Shown here: piece after piece, positions 43,082 through 53,465 of the stretch
How positions within the stretch are numbered: position 1 is the first letter of the stretch
How the letters are laid out: each line of letters starts with the position of its first letter
NCBI GenBank assembly: GCA_009829735.1
Contig: CM020618.1
Span: forward strand, 41,965,030-42,029,029
Length of the DNA: 64,000 nucleotides
Origin: Pyropia yezoensis
Taxonomy: Eukaryota; Rhodophyta; Bangiophyceae; Bangiales; Bangiaceae
Reading direction: 5' to 3'
Notes under the pieces: generated by a model
What the model was told of the DNA's origin: nothing
Seen by the model: the letters and a program-made list of their open reading frames with translations, nothing else
The model's database searches: none
Position numbers and translations under genes: made by a program

Positions 43082-44004
43082 TGTGAGGACCCACAGAAAA
43101 CCGGGGAGCCCTCAACGTACTCGTGGGGGTGTCAGCGGGCCCTGCGAGCCAATGGGGCGGCGGGGCACGAGGAAGAGGACGGTGGTCTCGACGGTAGTGG
43201 GTCTGGGGAAGAAGATGGGCGCGACGTCGGTGGGGATCGAGGGTACAAAAGGTTAACAGTGTCTTTGGTCTGTGTCTGTGGTTGCCCCTCTCGTCTCCCC
43301 CGGTGGCGCCGACACCCACGCACTATATACTCGCGTCGGGGCACCCGAGGTGCCCCAAAGCATGCGTTTCCCCATCGCACCGCCGGTAGGCACAGAACGG
43401 TCCAAAAACAAAGCATGTCTCTCAGAACAAAGCACGGGCGGGCGTGCGCACTAAAGGAGTGCAGCCCCAGTTTGCCCGAAACGAAGGGGGTCCCGTGGAT
43501 GGCGCCCAGCGCGCGCCACCAGCCGGCTCAGCACGCCGATCGGCCAGAAGGTCCGACTGGCTGTAAGGGCCAGCAAGGCCAAATTCAATCAATCCCTTGA
43601 CCGGCCAGCCAGGCACCAACCAGCTGGCCGAATTCAATCAATCCAAAAGCCGGCGAGCCAGTCATATCGCACTCAGCCGCCAGCGAGGATGTGCGGTGTC
43701 CTCAGTGTCGGTGAACCATGTGACTTGTCCTTGATGCCAGCTTTCAAGCAGCGCAGAGAATAAAATTCAGGCAGCACAGACGGGGATGTCCGCCCGTGGT
43801 TGGTCGACGATGTCACTCGCTCCTCGTTGTCGAGTTTCGACGTCCATGACAGGATTCCGACAGTGCGTCGACGGCGGCTGTCATGCAGTCGGCCGACGTC
43901 CGCAAAACGTCAGGGATACAGCGTGGTGTCGCCCAGGGTAGTGGGGAACTGATGTGTCTTGGGGGGAGTTATCGGGGCCGGACATGTAAGGAGAGGTCCC
44001 AGTC
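43082..44004 (-). repeat. 3' LTR of element F, left piece
   Basis: Begins TGTGAGGACCC and shares the blocks CCTCAACGTACT, the TATA box (43323-43331), the palindrome (43338-43356) and AGGAGAGGTCCCAG with the LTRs of B. It breaks off at the CAGTC (44000-44004) where E2 inserted. Confidence 0.88.
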
Positions 44005-44473
44005 TGTAACAAAAACCACTTGCACACACGACACCCAAGTTGGGGCGGTGTGCAAGGGCTGCCTCCCGTGTCGGGGGAACCGGAAGAGGTGCAAGTCGCA
44101 CACACTCTGTCCCTGTTGTGGGGTAAACCCCCCACGGACAAACAAGAGGATGGTGTGTGGTCCAACAGTTTCTTGGTCGGGACGGGGACGCAGGGCCAAG
44201 CCCCGCTGTCCCCCTCCTTATCCCCCCAGGGTCCCCTCAGAATCTCGCCACTCAGAATCTCCCACCCCAGCACCTGCCCACCGGGCCACACGAAAATTCA
44301 AGACGATAAATGCAGAAAACCCTCAAATCCAAGTTGGATTTACTACTAAGCTAACTATCCCAAACTTAGGGAATACGGACCCAAATGCAGGGGGAGGAAC
44401 GGGTCAGGCTAGTGGCCTGCCGCCCCTTGCATGGCACGTGTTTCCCCCCTACCTGGGGGTCAATACTGCCACA
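44005..44473 (-). repeat. 3' LTR of element E2 (469 bp)
   Basis: Pairs with 52907-53375, same length, with a modest number of substitutions. The polypurine tract (CTGAGGAGAGGGGAG on the minus strand) is at 44474-44488. Confidence 0.95.
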
Positions 44474-44811
44474 CTCCCCTCTCCTCAGTTCCGACCGACC
44501 CGGTCGGCCCTGTGAGGGGGTGCGTAAACGCACGTCTCGGCGTTGGGGGCGCGACTTGCTGCCCCCCCCGGAGTACGTAACGCGGATGTGGAGGCGGTCA
44601 CGTTGACCGCCCCCCTCATCAAGCTTGCCCACTCGGCAGCTTGCTCTCCTCAGTTCACACTCCACCACCACCACCACCTCCCCTTCACCTTCCACTGAGC
44701 CGCCCCACGCTGAGGAGGCCACCCGTATACCCACGATCCGAGTCCCCCTCAACTCGAGGCGGGTCTCGTGCCGCGATAGCCAGCGCGTCTCTCCCCAACT
44801 TGGGGAGAGCC

Positions 44812-46752
44812 ATGGCGACCCCGGGAGTGGAGACGGACTCGCTAGATGAGCGTATGGAGGACACCACCTACGGTGCAGCACCCGCCGGGACTTCCGGCGG
44901 GGGCTCCGAGATCGCTCCGGGGGATGGGACTCCCGCGTCACCCGGCATTGGGCTGACGGCGGGGTCTCCCCCGGAGGCGGGACAAGTTGTCCCGCGTGAG
45001 GCCTTGGGGCGGTGGTTTTACCCCGCTTGGCCTCTATATGAGGAGGGGTTGACTGTTCTTCTCTGTGGCCGACTTGGCGCAGCGATGGGTCGGGTATAGG
45101 ACCGCCTACGGGAGAAGTATCCCCGTAGGGTCGGGTTCCCTGCCGGCTTCAGGACGGACCAGTTTGCCTTCCTGGACGATGAGGAGGTTGAGGACGTTCA
45201 GCGTGCCAAGGCCATGGTGGACCGCGGGGGAACTATCCCGGGTCCCGGCGACTTGCCGACCTTTACTTGGGACGCGGTGGCAACTCGCCCCCCGTACCTC
45301 CACGAGGCCGATCCGCACACGCATCACTTTGATGTGCGGATGGAGAAGGACTTCCGGCGAGGTCCCTACTTGGTGACCTCGGCTCAACTTGAGCTTCCTC
45401 AACAGTTTGCTGCCAGTAAGGAGCAGTACTATCCCAAGAAGCCCGAGTGGTGGCCTCAAGTTGAGGTCCCCTACAGGTTCCCGGCGTTGCTGCCACGGTT
45501 GCTTGACCACTTCGGCTCCGTCATGTTGACGGCTGGCCCTGATCACCTGGTGTGGGCCATTTTGGCCACCCAGTGGCTCCTCGAGATCATGTCGACCTGG
45601 GTGTCTTGTGTTCAGCGGCGGGGGATGCTCTGGCATCTCCCCCTCCGGCTCATCCAAGGTTTGGAACAGCTCACCCCTCAGCTAGTTGCTGAGGGGTGCT
45701 CATCAGGACAACTCACTCTACTTGAGGGGATGCTCCGCCTCCACAAGTTTATCGAGTGGGAGAGCATCGAGCACAAGTTGCGCCGCCCCACTCGTGGGCC
45801 CAAGGACGATGGCGCACTTCGCCAGTTCGTGTGGGTCGCTTGTGAACTTCACGACGGCCGTGTGGTCCTACGAGAGGGGTTGAGCATCGGGGAATACCCG
45901 TATGCCCCGGGGGTGGATCGCCACACTGCGCCACCCCCGGACAAGCCCATAGTTACGGCCGTGCCGTCCTATGATGACCACATGACTCAACCCACTGCGG
46001 GGGCCCCAAGTCGGGGTCGCAGTTACACCCGGGTACCGCCACCTCGGCGTGCCCCTCCGCTTCCTCCTGTTCCTTTCCAGCCTCACGGGAACATCCCGAT
46101 TAGCGTGGCCGTTGAATCGTCCACCCCGGTGTCCCCCAACTTGGGGGCCACCCTCCTGACGGTATACCCCAAGTTGGTGTTACCGCCCACGCCTCTAACC
46201 TCAGAGATGATGATCACCACGTTGGTGCGCACCATTTCCTGGTTGGCCGCGTCGACCGCAACCCTCCAGAGCTCCGAGACTCCTCAACTTGAGGAGCGCG
46301 TTCGTACTGCAGTGGCGACCGCGAGTTGCGAGTCGGTGGCGGAGTTTATGACGGCCGAGTTGGCTCGCATTGGGGCTATTATGCCCCAGCCAGCCCCACT
46401 TGGGCGTGGCAAACGTCGTGCGAGCCGGGCATACTCGCCTCCTCGCCGTCGTCGCCGACGCTCGCGGCGCTCTCCCTCCGTGTCGGAAGACGAGTTGTCT
46501 TACTCCGTCTCGGAGTCCTCGACTCCGTCAGAGTCGGAGTCGGTCCGGCGTCTGCGTCGCCAACTTGCGCGCAAGACTAAGAAGAAGAGCAGCCGCGGTC
46601 GTCGCCACTTGCGCGACCGTGAGGGCGACGGCTCCGACTTGGAGCCGCCGGCGCTGCCGACTGGTGGGGAGCGTTATCGGCGTGGGTCTCGCCGCTCGCC
46701 TCTACATGAGGGCGAGGGCCGTGGGGTTGGAGAGTCTAGCATGCATGCCTAG
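44812..46752 (+). CDS. Antisense ORF of family 2 (E2 copy), with in-frame TAG
   Basis: The frame runs from ATG 44812 to TAG 46752, opposite to gag-pol. A TAG at 45097-45099 interrupts it; the codons on both sides are in one frame (AAMGRV before it, DRLREKYPRRVGFP after it) and the part after it aligns with the family 1 protein (VEDVQRAKAMVD against VYRALKVWDEAL). Residues near 206-225 carry YYPKKPEWWPQVEVPY; a conserved helical block (LATQWLLEIMSTW) follows, then a Pro-rich linker, a second helical block (LEERVRTAVATASCESVAE), and an RS-rich tail. No catalytic motif or membrane segment is visible. Downstream of the TAG a start at 45214 is annotatable but lacks special support. Confidence 0.75.
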
Positions 46753-46863
46753 TTGGCAGCTGCCGTTGTTGTGAGAGTGTGAGGGTTAGGGCTGTAGTTA
46801 AAAGCCACTCGGCGTACCACTTCGACTTGAAGCACTCTCTTGGCACTGTTGCTCGGCCTTCCC

Positions 46864-49800
46864 TCACGTTGAGGGAGGGCTGTTAGGGTCTATCTCATTC
46901 CGGGCACAGTACGCCCGGACCTTCTCAGCGGGAAGGTCCTCCACATACTCCCTCGTATCATCCTTGGCTTTGTAGCCAAACCAACGCACCCTCAACATAA
47001 GGCGGTCAGTGTCCTCATCCCATCCGTGGTCGATGAACTTATCGATCACGTACTCCTGCGGGCCCTGTTTGGCCGCAGGCAGTGAGGGGAGGCGCCACGC
47101 TTCCAAAGCACACGCCCAAGCTGGGTCGCCTGCAGGTGGTGGTGCAACTTTGACCACGTCCTGTCCGTTCACTGTGCGGACCTCATCGTCACTTTCGATG
47201 GTGAAGCGCCGCCCATCAGTACGAAGGACCTGGTACGGCCCCTTCGTCTGGAATACCAACTTACCCCCAGTTGGGATGTGTGAGGGGACCAATACCCAGT
47301 CACCCTGCTCGGGGACATGCTTGGCGTTGCGCACCTTTTTGTCAAAGGTACGCTTGTAGCGCTTTTGCGCTTCGTCCATCTCAGCCCTGACTTTAGGGAT
47401 GAGTTCTTCAAGCCTAGCAGCGAACTCCTCGTTGCTCTCAGTGGGAGTAGGCGTCCTGCCACCATCCTCCCTAGTTGGGAGCGGCCGCCGCACGGCAATA
47501 GACCGCACGCGACGGGGGGTCACAAAAGCGAGGGGTACTTCCCCGGTAGATGAGTGAACCTGCGAATTGTAGGCAGTAGTAAGGATAGAAATGTATTGGT
47601 CCCACGTTTTCACGTGCTCACTCACATAGTGGCGCAGCTGCCTAACAATAGTTTTGTTGAAGCGCTCCACCTGCCCATTAGTTTGTGGGTGGTAGGGGGT
47701 GGCATAGTTTGCCCGCCCCGCCAACATATCCAGCACTCCCTGAAACAGTACAGACGCAAATTGCGGTCCATTGTCCGATAGTGTACTATCCGGGATGCCA
47801 TACGCGGCAACCCAGTGATCTAGGAAGGCTGACACGACCGACATGGCCGTGATCTCCGCCAGTGGGATCGCTCGCGTAAGTTTCGTAAAGCGGTCACAGA
47901 TGACCAGGAGGTACTGGTTGCCCTCCTCGGTCACTGGCAGTGGCCCAAGAATGTCCATCGCCAACGCGGCAAAGGGCTTCTTGGCCGGGAACAATAGCAT
48001 AGCCGTAGTAGGCCGCCGTTCCATCAGACGGTTCTGCGCACAACTTGTGCAGGCAGCCACCCAACTGTAGATGTCCACCACCATGGACGGCCAGTAGTAC
48101 CTGGTCCTCAGGGTCCGGTACAGTTTACTAGACCCCAGGTGTCCACCTGTGGGAGCGTTATGCTCCCTCTCAATAATACTGTCCTTGAGGGATGCGGGGA
48201 CGACAAGTTGTTCGGTCCCCTGGAATACCCCCCTCCTCATGAGGAGGCCATCGTCTTCCAGAAAGAACCGCGTCTCCGCCACTGTATCCAGCGTATCCCT
48301 CTGCGACTTGCAGAAGGGGTCCTCGGCCTGGGCCTTCACCACCTCTTCCAGGGACAGGGGCAAGTACTTCTTGTTCCCTGGCGCCTCGGGGTCCAACGCC
48401 TGACCTGAGCGCGTGGCTACCCCCACGATGGGGATGTCCTCATCGCCTGGGTTAGTGTCCAGCCCCTCGGTAGGTACCCGAGAAAGGCCGTCGGCAAGGG
48501 CATGTTGCCTGCCAGGTCGGTACTCAATATCAAAGTTGAAGGGTGCCAGTCGCACCCTCCACGTGTTGAGGCGTGTGTTCGTGCGATCCGTCTTGAAGAT
48601 GAACTGCAACGCGCGGTGGTCACAGCGGATGAGGAACGTCTCACCCTCTAGGTAGTGAAGAAGTGACGTCACCGCCCACACCACTGCGAGTCCTTCCAAC
48701 TCGGTGACTCCATAGTTCTTCTCCGCCGAGTTCAGGCCCTTGCTGAAGTATCCCACCGGCAAGTACTCCTTGTCCGGCTGCTGCTGAAGCAACACACAAC
48801 CAAGTTGGTCGTAGCTAGCGTCCACGTCCAGGATGTAGTGGCCTCCCAACCTGGGAATAGCCAAGATAGGGGGCTTCAGCAGAAGGTCCCGAAGAGTCTC
48901 GAAGGATTCCTGCTCCACCCGACTTGGGGGAGGCAGGTTCTTCGGTAGCGCTGAGCTCACTAACTCATTCAACGGTTTCGCCACCTTGGCGAAGCCCTGG
49001 GTGAAGCGTCGGTACACGTTACACATCCCGAGGAAGCTCCTCATCTGGGTCTGGGTCCGGGGGTACTGAGCCTTACGGATGGCCCTCAAGTTTTTCTCGT
49101 TGACACTGAGGCGCCCCGGACGGACAACATGTCCCAAGTATTCCACCTCCTGAGTGAAGAGGTAGCACTTACTCGCCTTCAGTGATACACCGGCGTCAGC
49201 AAGTAGCTTGAACACCTGGCCAAGATGGCCAATGTGTTCCTCCGGACTTCGGGAGAACACAATGATATCATCTAGGTACACGAGACAGATCTGCCACCGT
49301 ACTCCGGCCAGAATCATGTCCATAGCGCGCTGGAAAGTTGCCGGCGCGTTACACAGGCCAAACGGTAGACGCTTGCACTGGTAGGTACCACAGTGACAGG
49401 TAAAGGTAGTTTTATGCCTGTCCTCCGGGGCAATGGGAATTTGCCAGTACCCCGCGTTACAGTCCAGGGTAGAGAACACGTTCGCCTCCCCCAGAGAGTC
49501 CAGACAGTCGTCCATCCTAGGTAGGGGATAACTGTCCTTCACCGTGCTCTCGTTGAGCTTACGGTAGTCGATACAGAACCGGGGGGTCCCATCAACTTTG
49601 GGGACGATAACCACCGGACTCGCCCTCTCGGCGTTGCTGGCCTCGATCACATCGAGGGCCTCCATGCGAGCAACTTGCTCCTTAACGAGGGCCCTTGAAC
49701 GGGGTCCTCCCCTATACGGTTGTTGGCGTATAGGGGGTGCACCGGGCTTCAACTCGATTCGGTGTGGGGTGGCTCTCATGAGTCCCAATTGGCCATCCCA

Positions 49801-50856
49801 CAACTTGTGATATTGGTCCAAGAGGCGTTCAACTTGAACTCTCAACCTGGGCGGGACACCCTCCATGTTCACATGGCGCCGAGGAGAGGCGGCCGCCTTA
49901 GCTTGGTGCTTCTCCTTTCCGGACTTCGGGTCGCTACTTGCGCCCACGTTGAGGGTGGCCGCTACTACCGGTCCCTCATGTTGGTCGATATAGCCGAACT
50001 TGGCTCCCGACTTGAAGTACTTGGGCGACGAGCTCAGATTCATAACCTGGATCCTCCACGGGACTCCGGCTTTGGAGTCCATCGTGCCAAGGGCGACATG
50101 CACTTGGTGCTTGCGAGCAAGACGGGGGTGAGGGTGCACCAACCCGTTCCCCGTATAATCAGTTACAACATCAACGTGCGCCACCGAGTTGGGGGGCAAC
50201 GTGACTTCACAGGCTAAACGCAGAGTAGCAGTAAACGCTTCCCTCACAGAGCAATCAGGCTTCGACTGTGAGACTGTCACAGGAGCGACAGACTTTCCCT
50301 TACCAAGGATGGGGATAGTCTCCCCATTCATCAACTTGACCCAGTACTCAGGGCCACAAATCAAAAACACTTGTGTAACAACATAAGGGGCACCCAGAAG
50401 CAGGGGTACCGATATATTCTCGACTACTCCATAGGTCACGTCGACCTCATGGGTCCCCAACCTAGTTGGTAGGGTCACGGCACCAACGATGGGAAGTACC
50501 CCACCATTGATGTCGATCAGATGGTCAGCTTTAGACTTCCAGCTTTGGAGCTTCATTTCCTTTGGTAATAGCGACTTGCGTATCAAGGAGGCTCCTGACC
50601 CGGTATCAAGTACGATACGGGCACAACAGGCACGGCCGGGGGCTAGTTGCACCCGTCCAGCCGCCTGGAAGTTCTCTCCCGTCAGCACCGCGATGACCCG
50701 ACGTGGGTTTACGTTCTTGGGGAGTCCTACCCGAGGTGGGCGGACTCCCTTAGGTCGCCGCAGTATCCGGCACGGTTGATTCGTCCTCTTGGTCCACTTG
50801 GCAGAGGCTGCCTTTGTGAGCTTCGGACGACCAGCTCCAACGGTCATTCGTTTCCC
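46864..50856 (-). CDS. pol: Ty3/gypsy Pol polyprotein, element E2
   Basis: 1327 codons from an ATG at 50847 that overlaps the gag stop. Protease VLDTGSG near 80; RT FCIDYRKLN near 424 and YLDD near 521; RNase H LDVDASYDQLG near 672; integrase finger EREHNAPTGGH to CTSCAQNR near 892-934; catalytic D in LAMDILG near 966, D in SDNGPQFAS near 1024, E in VERFNKT near 1059; chromodomain-like end near 1272-1315, where the usual DDTWEY reads DDTREY in this copy. Entry is probably by -1 frameshifting at 50850-50856; reinitiation at the overlapping ATG is an alternative. No stops or frameshifts are visible. Confidence 0.96.
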   Translation of the reverse strand, partial: GKRMTVGAGRPKLTKAASAKWTKRTNQPCRILRRPKGVRPPRVGLPKNVNPRRVIAVLTGENFQAAGRVQLAPGRACCARIVLDTGSGASLIRKSLLPKEMKLQSWKSKADHLIDINGGVLPIVGAVTLPTRLGTHEVDVTYGVVENISVPLLLGAPYVVTQVFLICGPEYWVKLMNGETIPILGKGKSVAPVTVSQSKPDCSVREAFTATLRLACEVTLPPNSVAHVDVVTDYTGNGLVHPHPRLARKHQVHVALGTMDSKAGVPWRIQVMNLSSSPKYFKSGAKFGYIDQHEGPVVAATLNVGASSDPKSGKEKHQAKAAASPRRHVNMEGVPPRLRVQVERLLDQYHKLWDGQLGLMRATPHRIELKPGAPPIRQQPYRGGPRSRALVKEQVARMEALDVIEASNAERASPVVIVPKVDGTPRFCIDYRKLNESTVKDSYPLPRMDDCLDSLGEANVFSTLDCNAGYWQIPIAPEDRHKTTFTCHCGTYQCKRLPFGLCNAPATFQRAMDMILAGVRWQICLVYLDDIIVFSRSPEEHIGHLGQVFKLLADAGVSLKASKCYLFTQEVEYLGHVVRPGRLSVNEKNLRAIRKAQYPRTQTQMRSFLGMCNVYRRFTQGFAKVAKPLNELVSSALPKNLPPPSRVEQESFETLRDLLLKPPILAIPRLGGHYILDVDASYDQLGCVLLQQQPDKEYLPVGYFSKGLNSAEKNYGVTELEGLAVVWAVTSLLHYLEGETFLIRCDHRALQFIFKTDRTNTRLNTWRVRLAPFNFDIEYRPGRQHALADGLSRVPTEGLDTNPGDEDIPIVGVATRSGQALDPEAPGNKKYLPLSLEEVVKAQAEDPFCKSQRDTLDTVAETRFFLEDDGLLMRRGVFQGTEQLVVPASLKDSIIEREHNAPTGGHLGSSKLYRTLRTRYYWPSMVVDIYSWVAACTSCAQNRLMERRPTTAMLLFPAKKPFAALAMDILGPLPVTEEGNQYLLVICDRFTKLTRAIPLAEITAMSVVSAFLDHWVAAYGIPDSTLSDNGPQFASVLFQGVLDMLAGRANYATPYHPQTNGQVERFNKTIVRQLRHYVSEHVKTWDQYISILTTAYNSQVHSSTGEVPLAFVTPRRVRSIAVRRPLPTREDGGRTPTPTESNEEFAARLEELIPKVRAEMDEAQKRYKRTFDKKVRNAKHVPEQGDWVLVPSHIPTGGKLVFQTKGPYQVLRTDGRRFTIESDDEVRTVNGQDVVKVAPPPAGDPAWACALEAWRLPSLPAAKQGPQEYVIDKFIDHGWDEDTDRLMLRVRWFGYKAKDDTREYVEDLPAEKVRAYCARNEIDPNSPPST

Positions 50857-52787
50857 GCCGTTTTGGCGTCCGAATCTGAGGACGAAGGGGAAGACGAGTC
50901 CGAGGACGACGTGTACGCCCCCTCCGCCGAGGGTGTGGCGACCGCCACCACCGGTCGAGACCCACCCTCGCGGCGTGAACGTACTTCGTTCGTAACCGAC
51001 TTCTTACTCGCATTCCTAACAAGTTGTTGGATGCGTTTACTCAACTTGGGGCAATCATATGCCCAGTGTCCATCGGAGTTGCAGTTCCAACACCGATTGT
51101 CAGTTCCCGGAGGGGTCTTCCCAATTGGGGAAGACAAAGAGATACCCTGGGAAGTTCCCACGGCAGCTACCACCCTCTCCTTGCAGATTCGGCGTGCCTC
51201 TCTCAACTCTCTGGCCTGGCGCGCCTCCTCCCGTTCCTTGGCCAACTCGGCTTGACGCTCCTGGCGTTGTTCCTCCCGCAACTTGCGGTAGGCCTCGCCT
51301 CTGCGGTAGGCGAACCTAGCCAACTCGGCCAGGGTCGTTCGGGCATTGTTATGCTCCCGGGTCTCCATCCGGACTGACCAGTGGAGTCCCTCCACAAACC
51401 GACTCTTCACCACAGCTTGTGGATGAAGAAACCCACAAAGATTGTTGAGCTTACGGACTCGCTCCGCAAAGGACAACTCGTCCTCCGCCTCTTCCTGATG
51501 GGCTTGCGTAAGCTCCTCGACTTGAGAAGCCAACGCCGCTTCATCAACCATGGCCCTCAACAACCACTCGACGAGCTTCAAATAGGACGTCACCTCCCCA
51601 GCGCCTCCACTTGAGGAGCTGGGCATGACGGACATAAGTTCTGTCCGTAGGTCGCCCTTCGTAAACTCCTGTAGCATGTAAAAAGCCATGCCTTCACTTA
51701 TGGCATTGTCGTCACAGGCTTTTGTGAAACGACGTAGGAACTCAAAGACACGGAGGGGGGGAGTTCCATCCCACTCCGCTTTGTGTCCAAAAGAGTGAAG
51801 TGCATTCTTCTTGGGACGGCCCATGGCTCGGGCCTGGTCAGGACCATACGCCACCGACTTGTTGTGGAGGGCGTAGGTCTCACAATCAATGATCCTCTGG
51901 TAGACCGGGTTGGCTACCTGGATCTTGGGCGGCACCTCACGTTGAGGGAACAGCCGCTGTGGCACTGGGGTAAGTTCACCCTCAGTGCCTGTAGTCCGGC
52001 GCGGCGCGCTTTGTGTAGCCGCCGGCGTCGCCGGGGGGAGCTCCCCCATGAAGGGCGTACGCCCCACCGAGTATGGTGTGGCTCTCTCGTTGGGAGTCGC
52101 AGGTGTCGCCCCCTGTTTGGGGCGACCCGAGATAGGCGTGAGGGGGGATTCCCCCTGCACCTGCGGGCTCGAAAGCCCCAATCCGGTCTGGACATTAAGG
52201 CCATCTGGCAAACTCGCCACAATCTGATTCAGAATAGTATTCGTCATCGTGACCACCAGGTCCGGCAAAGTCTGCCGCAACACATTGGTCGCCTCCCGAC
52301 GGACAGTTTCCGCGAGGAGTGGATTGTCGACTCCAGTTGAGTCTCGGTCCGCCACCGGGAGTCCACCTGAGGGGTAACCACGATCCTCAGGGGTCTCAAC
52401 CGGGGGCATGGGCGCGAGCCCATCGCCGACCAACGGAGGTCCGCCGTCCTCCGAAAGAATAGTTGGCGATGGCTCCAAGCCAAAGTTGGCTCCAACCCGA
52501 GTGGAACCCGCGGGGACAGTCCTCACCCCTTGGGACGTTCCCGTTGAGTATACCACACGGTGGCCAGACTTCGGCCCACCCACATCAAGAGTGTCACCCG
52601 AGTGAACTCCCGACTGAGTCGGGGTGGCCTGTTGCCCGCCCGCACTTCCAGTCCTGCTGGCTTGAGGGACCTCCAGTCCCTCTGCGACCCCAGGTAAACC
52701 CACCTGTGTCTCACCAGTATTCAAAGGCACTGAAGTACGTGCGTCACCCGTGTACTCCCCGGACGACGGGGGGTCCGAGCTAGCCAT
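50844..52787 (-). CDS. gag: Gag, element E2
   Basis: 647 residues from ATG 52787 (Met-Ala-Ser-Ser-Asp-Pro-Pro). The frame is also open upstream into the LTR, but that ATG is chosen because it follows primer site and leader and is the site mutated in E1. A Pro/Thr/Gly-rich N-terminal half is followed by a capsid-type domain, then a strongly charged coiled coil (EEQRQERQAELAKEREEARQ), and a zinc knuckle CWNCNSDGHWAYDC. An Asp/Ser-rich end leads to GCG GGA AAC GAA TGA. Confidence 0.92.
   Translation of the reverse strand: MASSDPPSSGEYTGDARTSVPLNTGETQVGLPGVAEGLEVPQASRTGSAGGQQATPTQSGVHSGDTLDVGGPKSGHRVVYSTGTSQGVRTVPAGSTRVGANFGLEPSPTILSEDGGPPLVGDGLAPMPPVETPEDRGYPSGGLPVADRDSTGVDNPLLAETVRREATNVLRQTLPDLVVTMTNTILNQIVASLPDGLNVQTGLGLSSPQVQGESPLTPISGRPKQGATPATPNERATPYSVGRTPFMGELPPATPAATQSAPRRTTGTEGELTPVPQRLFPQREVPPKIQVANPVYQRIIDCETYALHNKSVAYGPDQARAMGRPKKNALHSFGHKAEWDGTPPLRVFEFLRRFTKACDDNAISEGMAFYMLQEFTKGDLRTELMSVMPSSSSGGAGEVTSYLKLVEWLLRAMVDEAALASQVEELTQAHQEEAEDELSFAERVRKLNNLCGFLHPQAVVKSRFVEGLHWSVRMETREHNNARTTLAELARFAYRRGEAYRKLREEQRQERQAELAKEREEARQARELREARRICKERVVAAVGTSQGISLSSPIGKTPPGTDNRCWNCNSDGHWAYDCPKLSKRIQQLVRNASKKSVTNEVRSRREGGSRPVVAVATPSAEGAYTSSSDSSSPSSSDSDAKTAGNE
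50850..50856 (-). promoter_or_regulatory. Probable -1 ribosomal frameshift site G GGA AAC (gag/pol, E2)
   Basis: Same heptamer, phase and distance from the gag stop as in family 1, although the surrounding sequence differs. Pol continues in the -1 frame. Confidence 0.7.
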
Positions 52788-52888
52788 GTTGGCTAACGAT
52801 CCGTATGACACGGTCCAAGTCCACCGATCCTCTGAGACAGAGGGCCCCCTACACCCGGGTGCACCCGGAGGTAAAGTTTTCCTCTGTA

Positions 52889-52904
52889 CCCTGCTGCTCC
52901 ACCA
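52889..52904 (-). other. Primer-binding site, element E2
   Basis: TGGTGGAGCAGCAGGG on the minus strand, two bases from the LTR, shared with family 1. Confidence 0.75.
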
Positions 52905-52906
52905 AA

Positions 52907-53375
52907 TGTGGCAAGAACCACTTGCACACACGACACCCAAGTTGGGGCGGTGTACAAGGGCTGCCTCCCGTGTCGGGGGTACCGGAAGAAGTGCAAGTCG
53001 CACACACTCTGTCCCTGTTGTGGGGCAAACCCCCCACTGACAAACAAGAGGATGGTGTGTGGTCCAACAGTTTCTTGGTCGGGACGGGGACGCAGGGCCA
53101 AGTCCCGCTGTCCCTCCCCTTATCCCCCCAGGGTCCACTCAGAATCTCGCCACTCAGAATCTCCCACCCCAGCACCTGCCCACCGGGCCACACGAAAATT
53201 CAAGACGATAAATGCAGAAAACCCTCAAATCCAAGTTGGATTTACTACTAAGCTAACTATCCCAAACTTAGGGAATACGGACCCAAATGCAGGGGGAGGA
53301 ACGGATCAGGCTAGTCGCCTGCCGCCCCTTGCATGGCACGTGTTGCCCCCGTACCTGGGGGTCAATACTGCCACA
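52907..53375 (-). repeat. 5' LTR of element E2 (469 bp)
   Basis: Minus-strand TGTGGCAGTATTGACC to GGTTCTTGCCACA; flanked on the right by the CAGTC duplication. Confidence 0.95.
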
Positions 53376-53427
53376 CAGTCCATATCCCCTGGGTTCCGGG
53401 TGGCGATATAAGGGGCAAATCCTTACA
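53376..53427 (-). repeat. 3' LTR of element F, right piece
   Basis: Begins with the duplicated CAGTC and ends ATCCTTACA before the polypurine tract, as in B and H. Confidence 0.85.
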
Positions 53428-53465
53428 CCTCCCCCCCCTTAGGACGCGCGTCAAAGAAACGCGTC

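Larger units (their letters stand above)
44005..53375 (-). mobile_element. Ty3/gypsy element E2 (family 2), complete
   Basis: Minus-strand order: 5' LTR 52907-53375, primer site, gag, pol in the -1 frame, convergent antisense gene on the plus strand, polypurine tract, 3' LTR 44005-44473. Exact 5-bp target duplication CAGTC at 44000-44004 and 53376-53380, inside the LTR of F. Gag and pol are uninterrupted, so apart from the TAG in its antisense gene this is the best-preserved element here. Confidence 0.96.
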
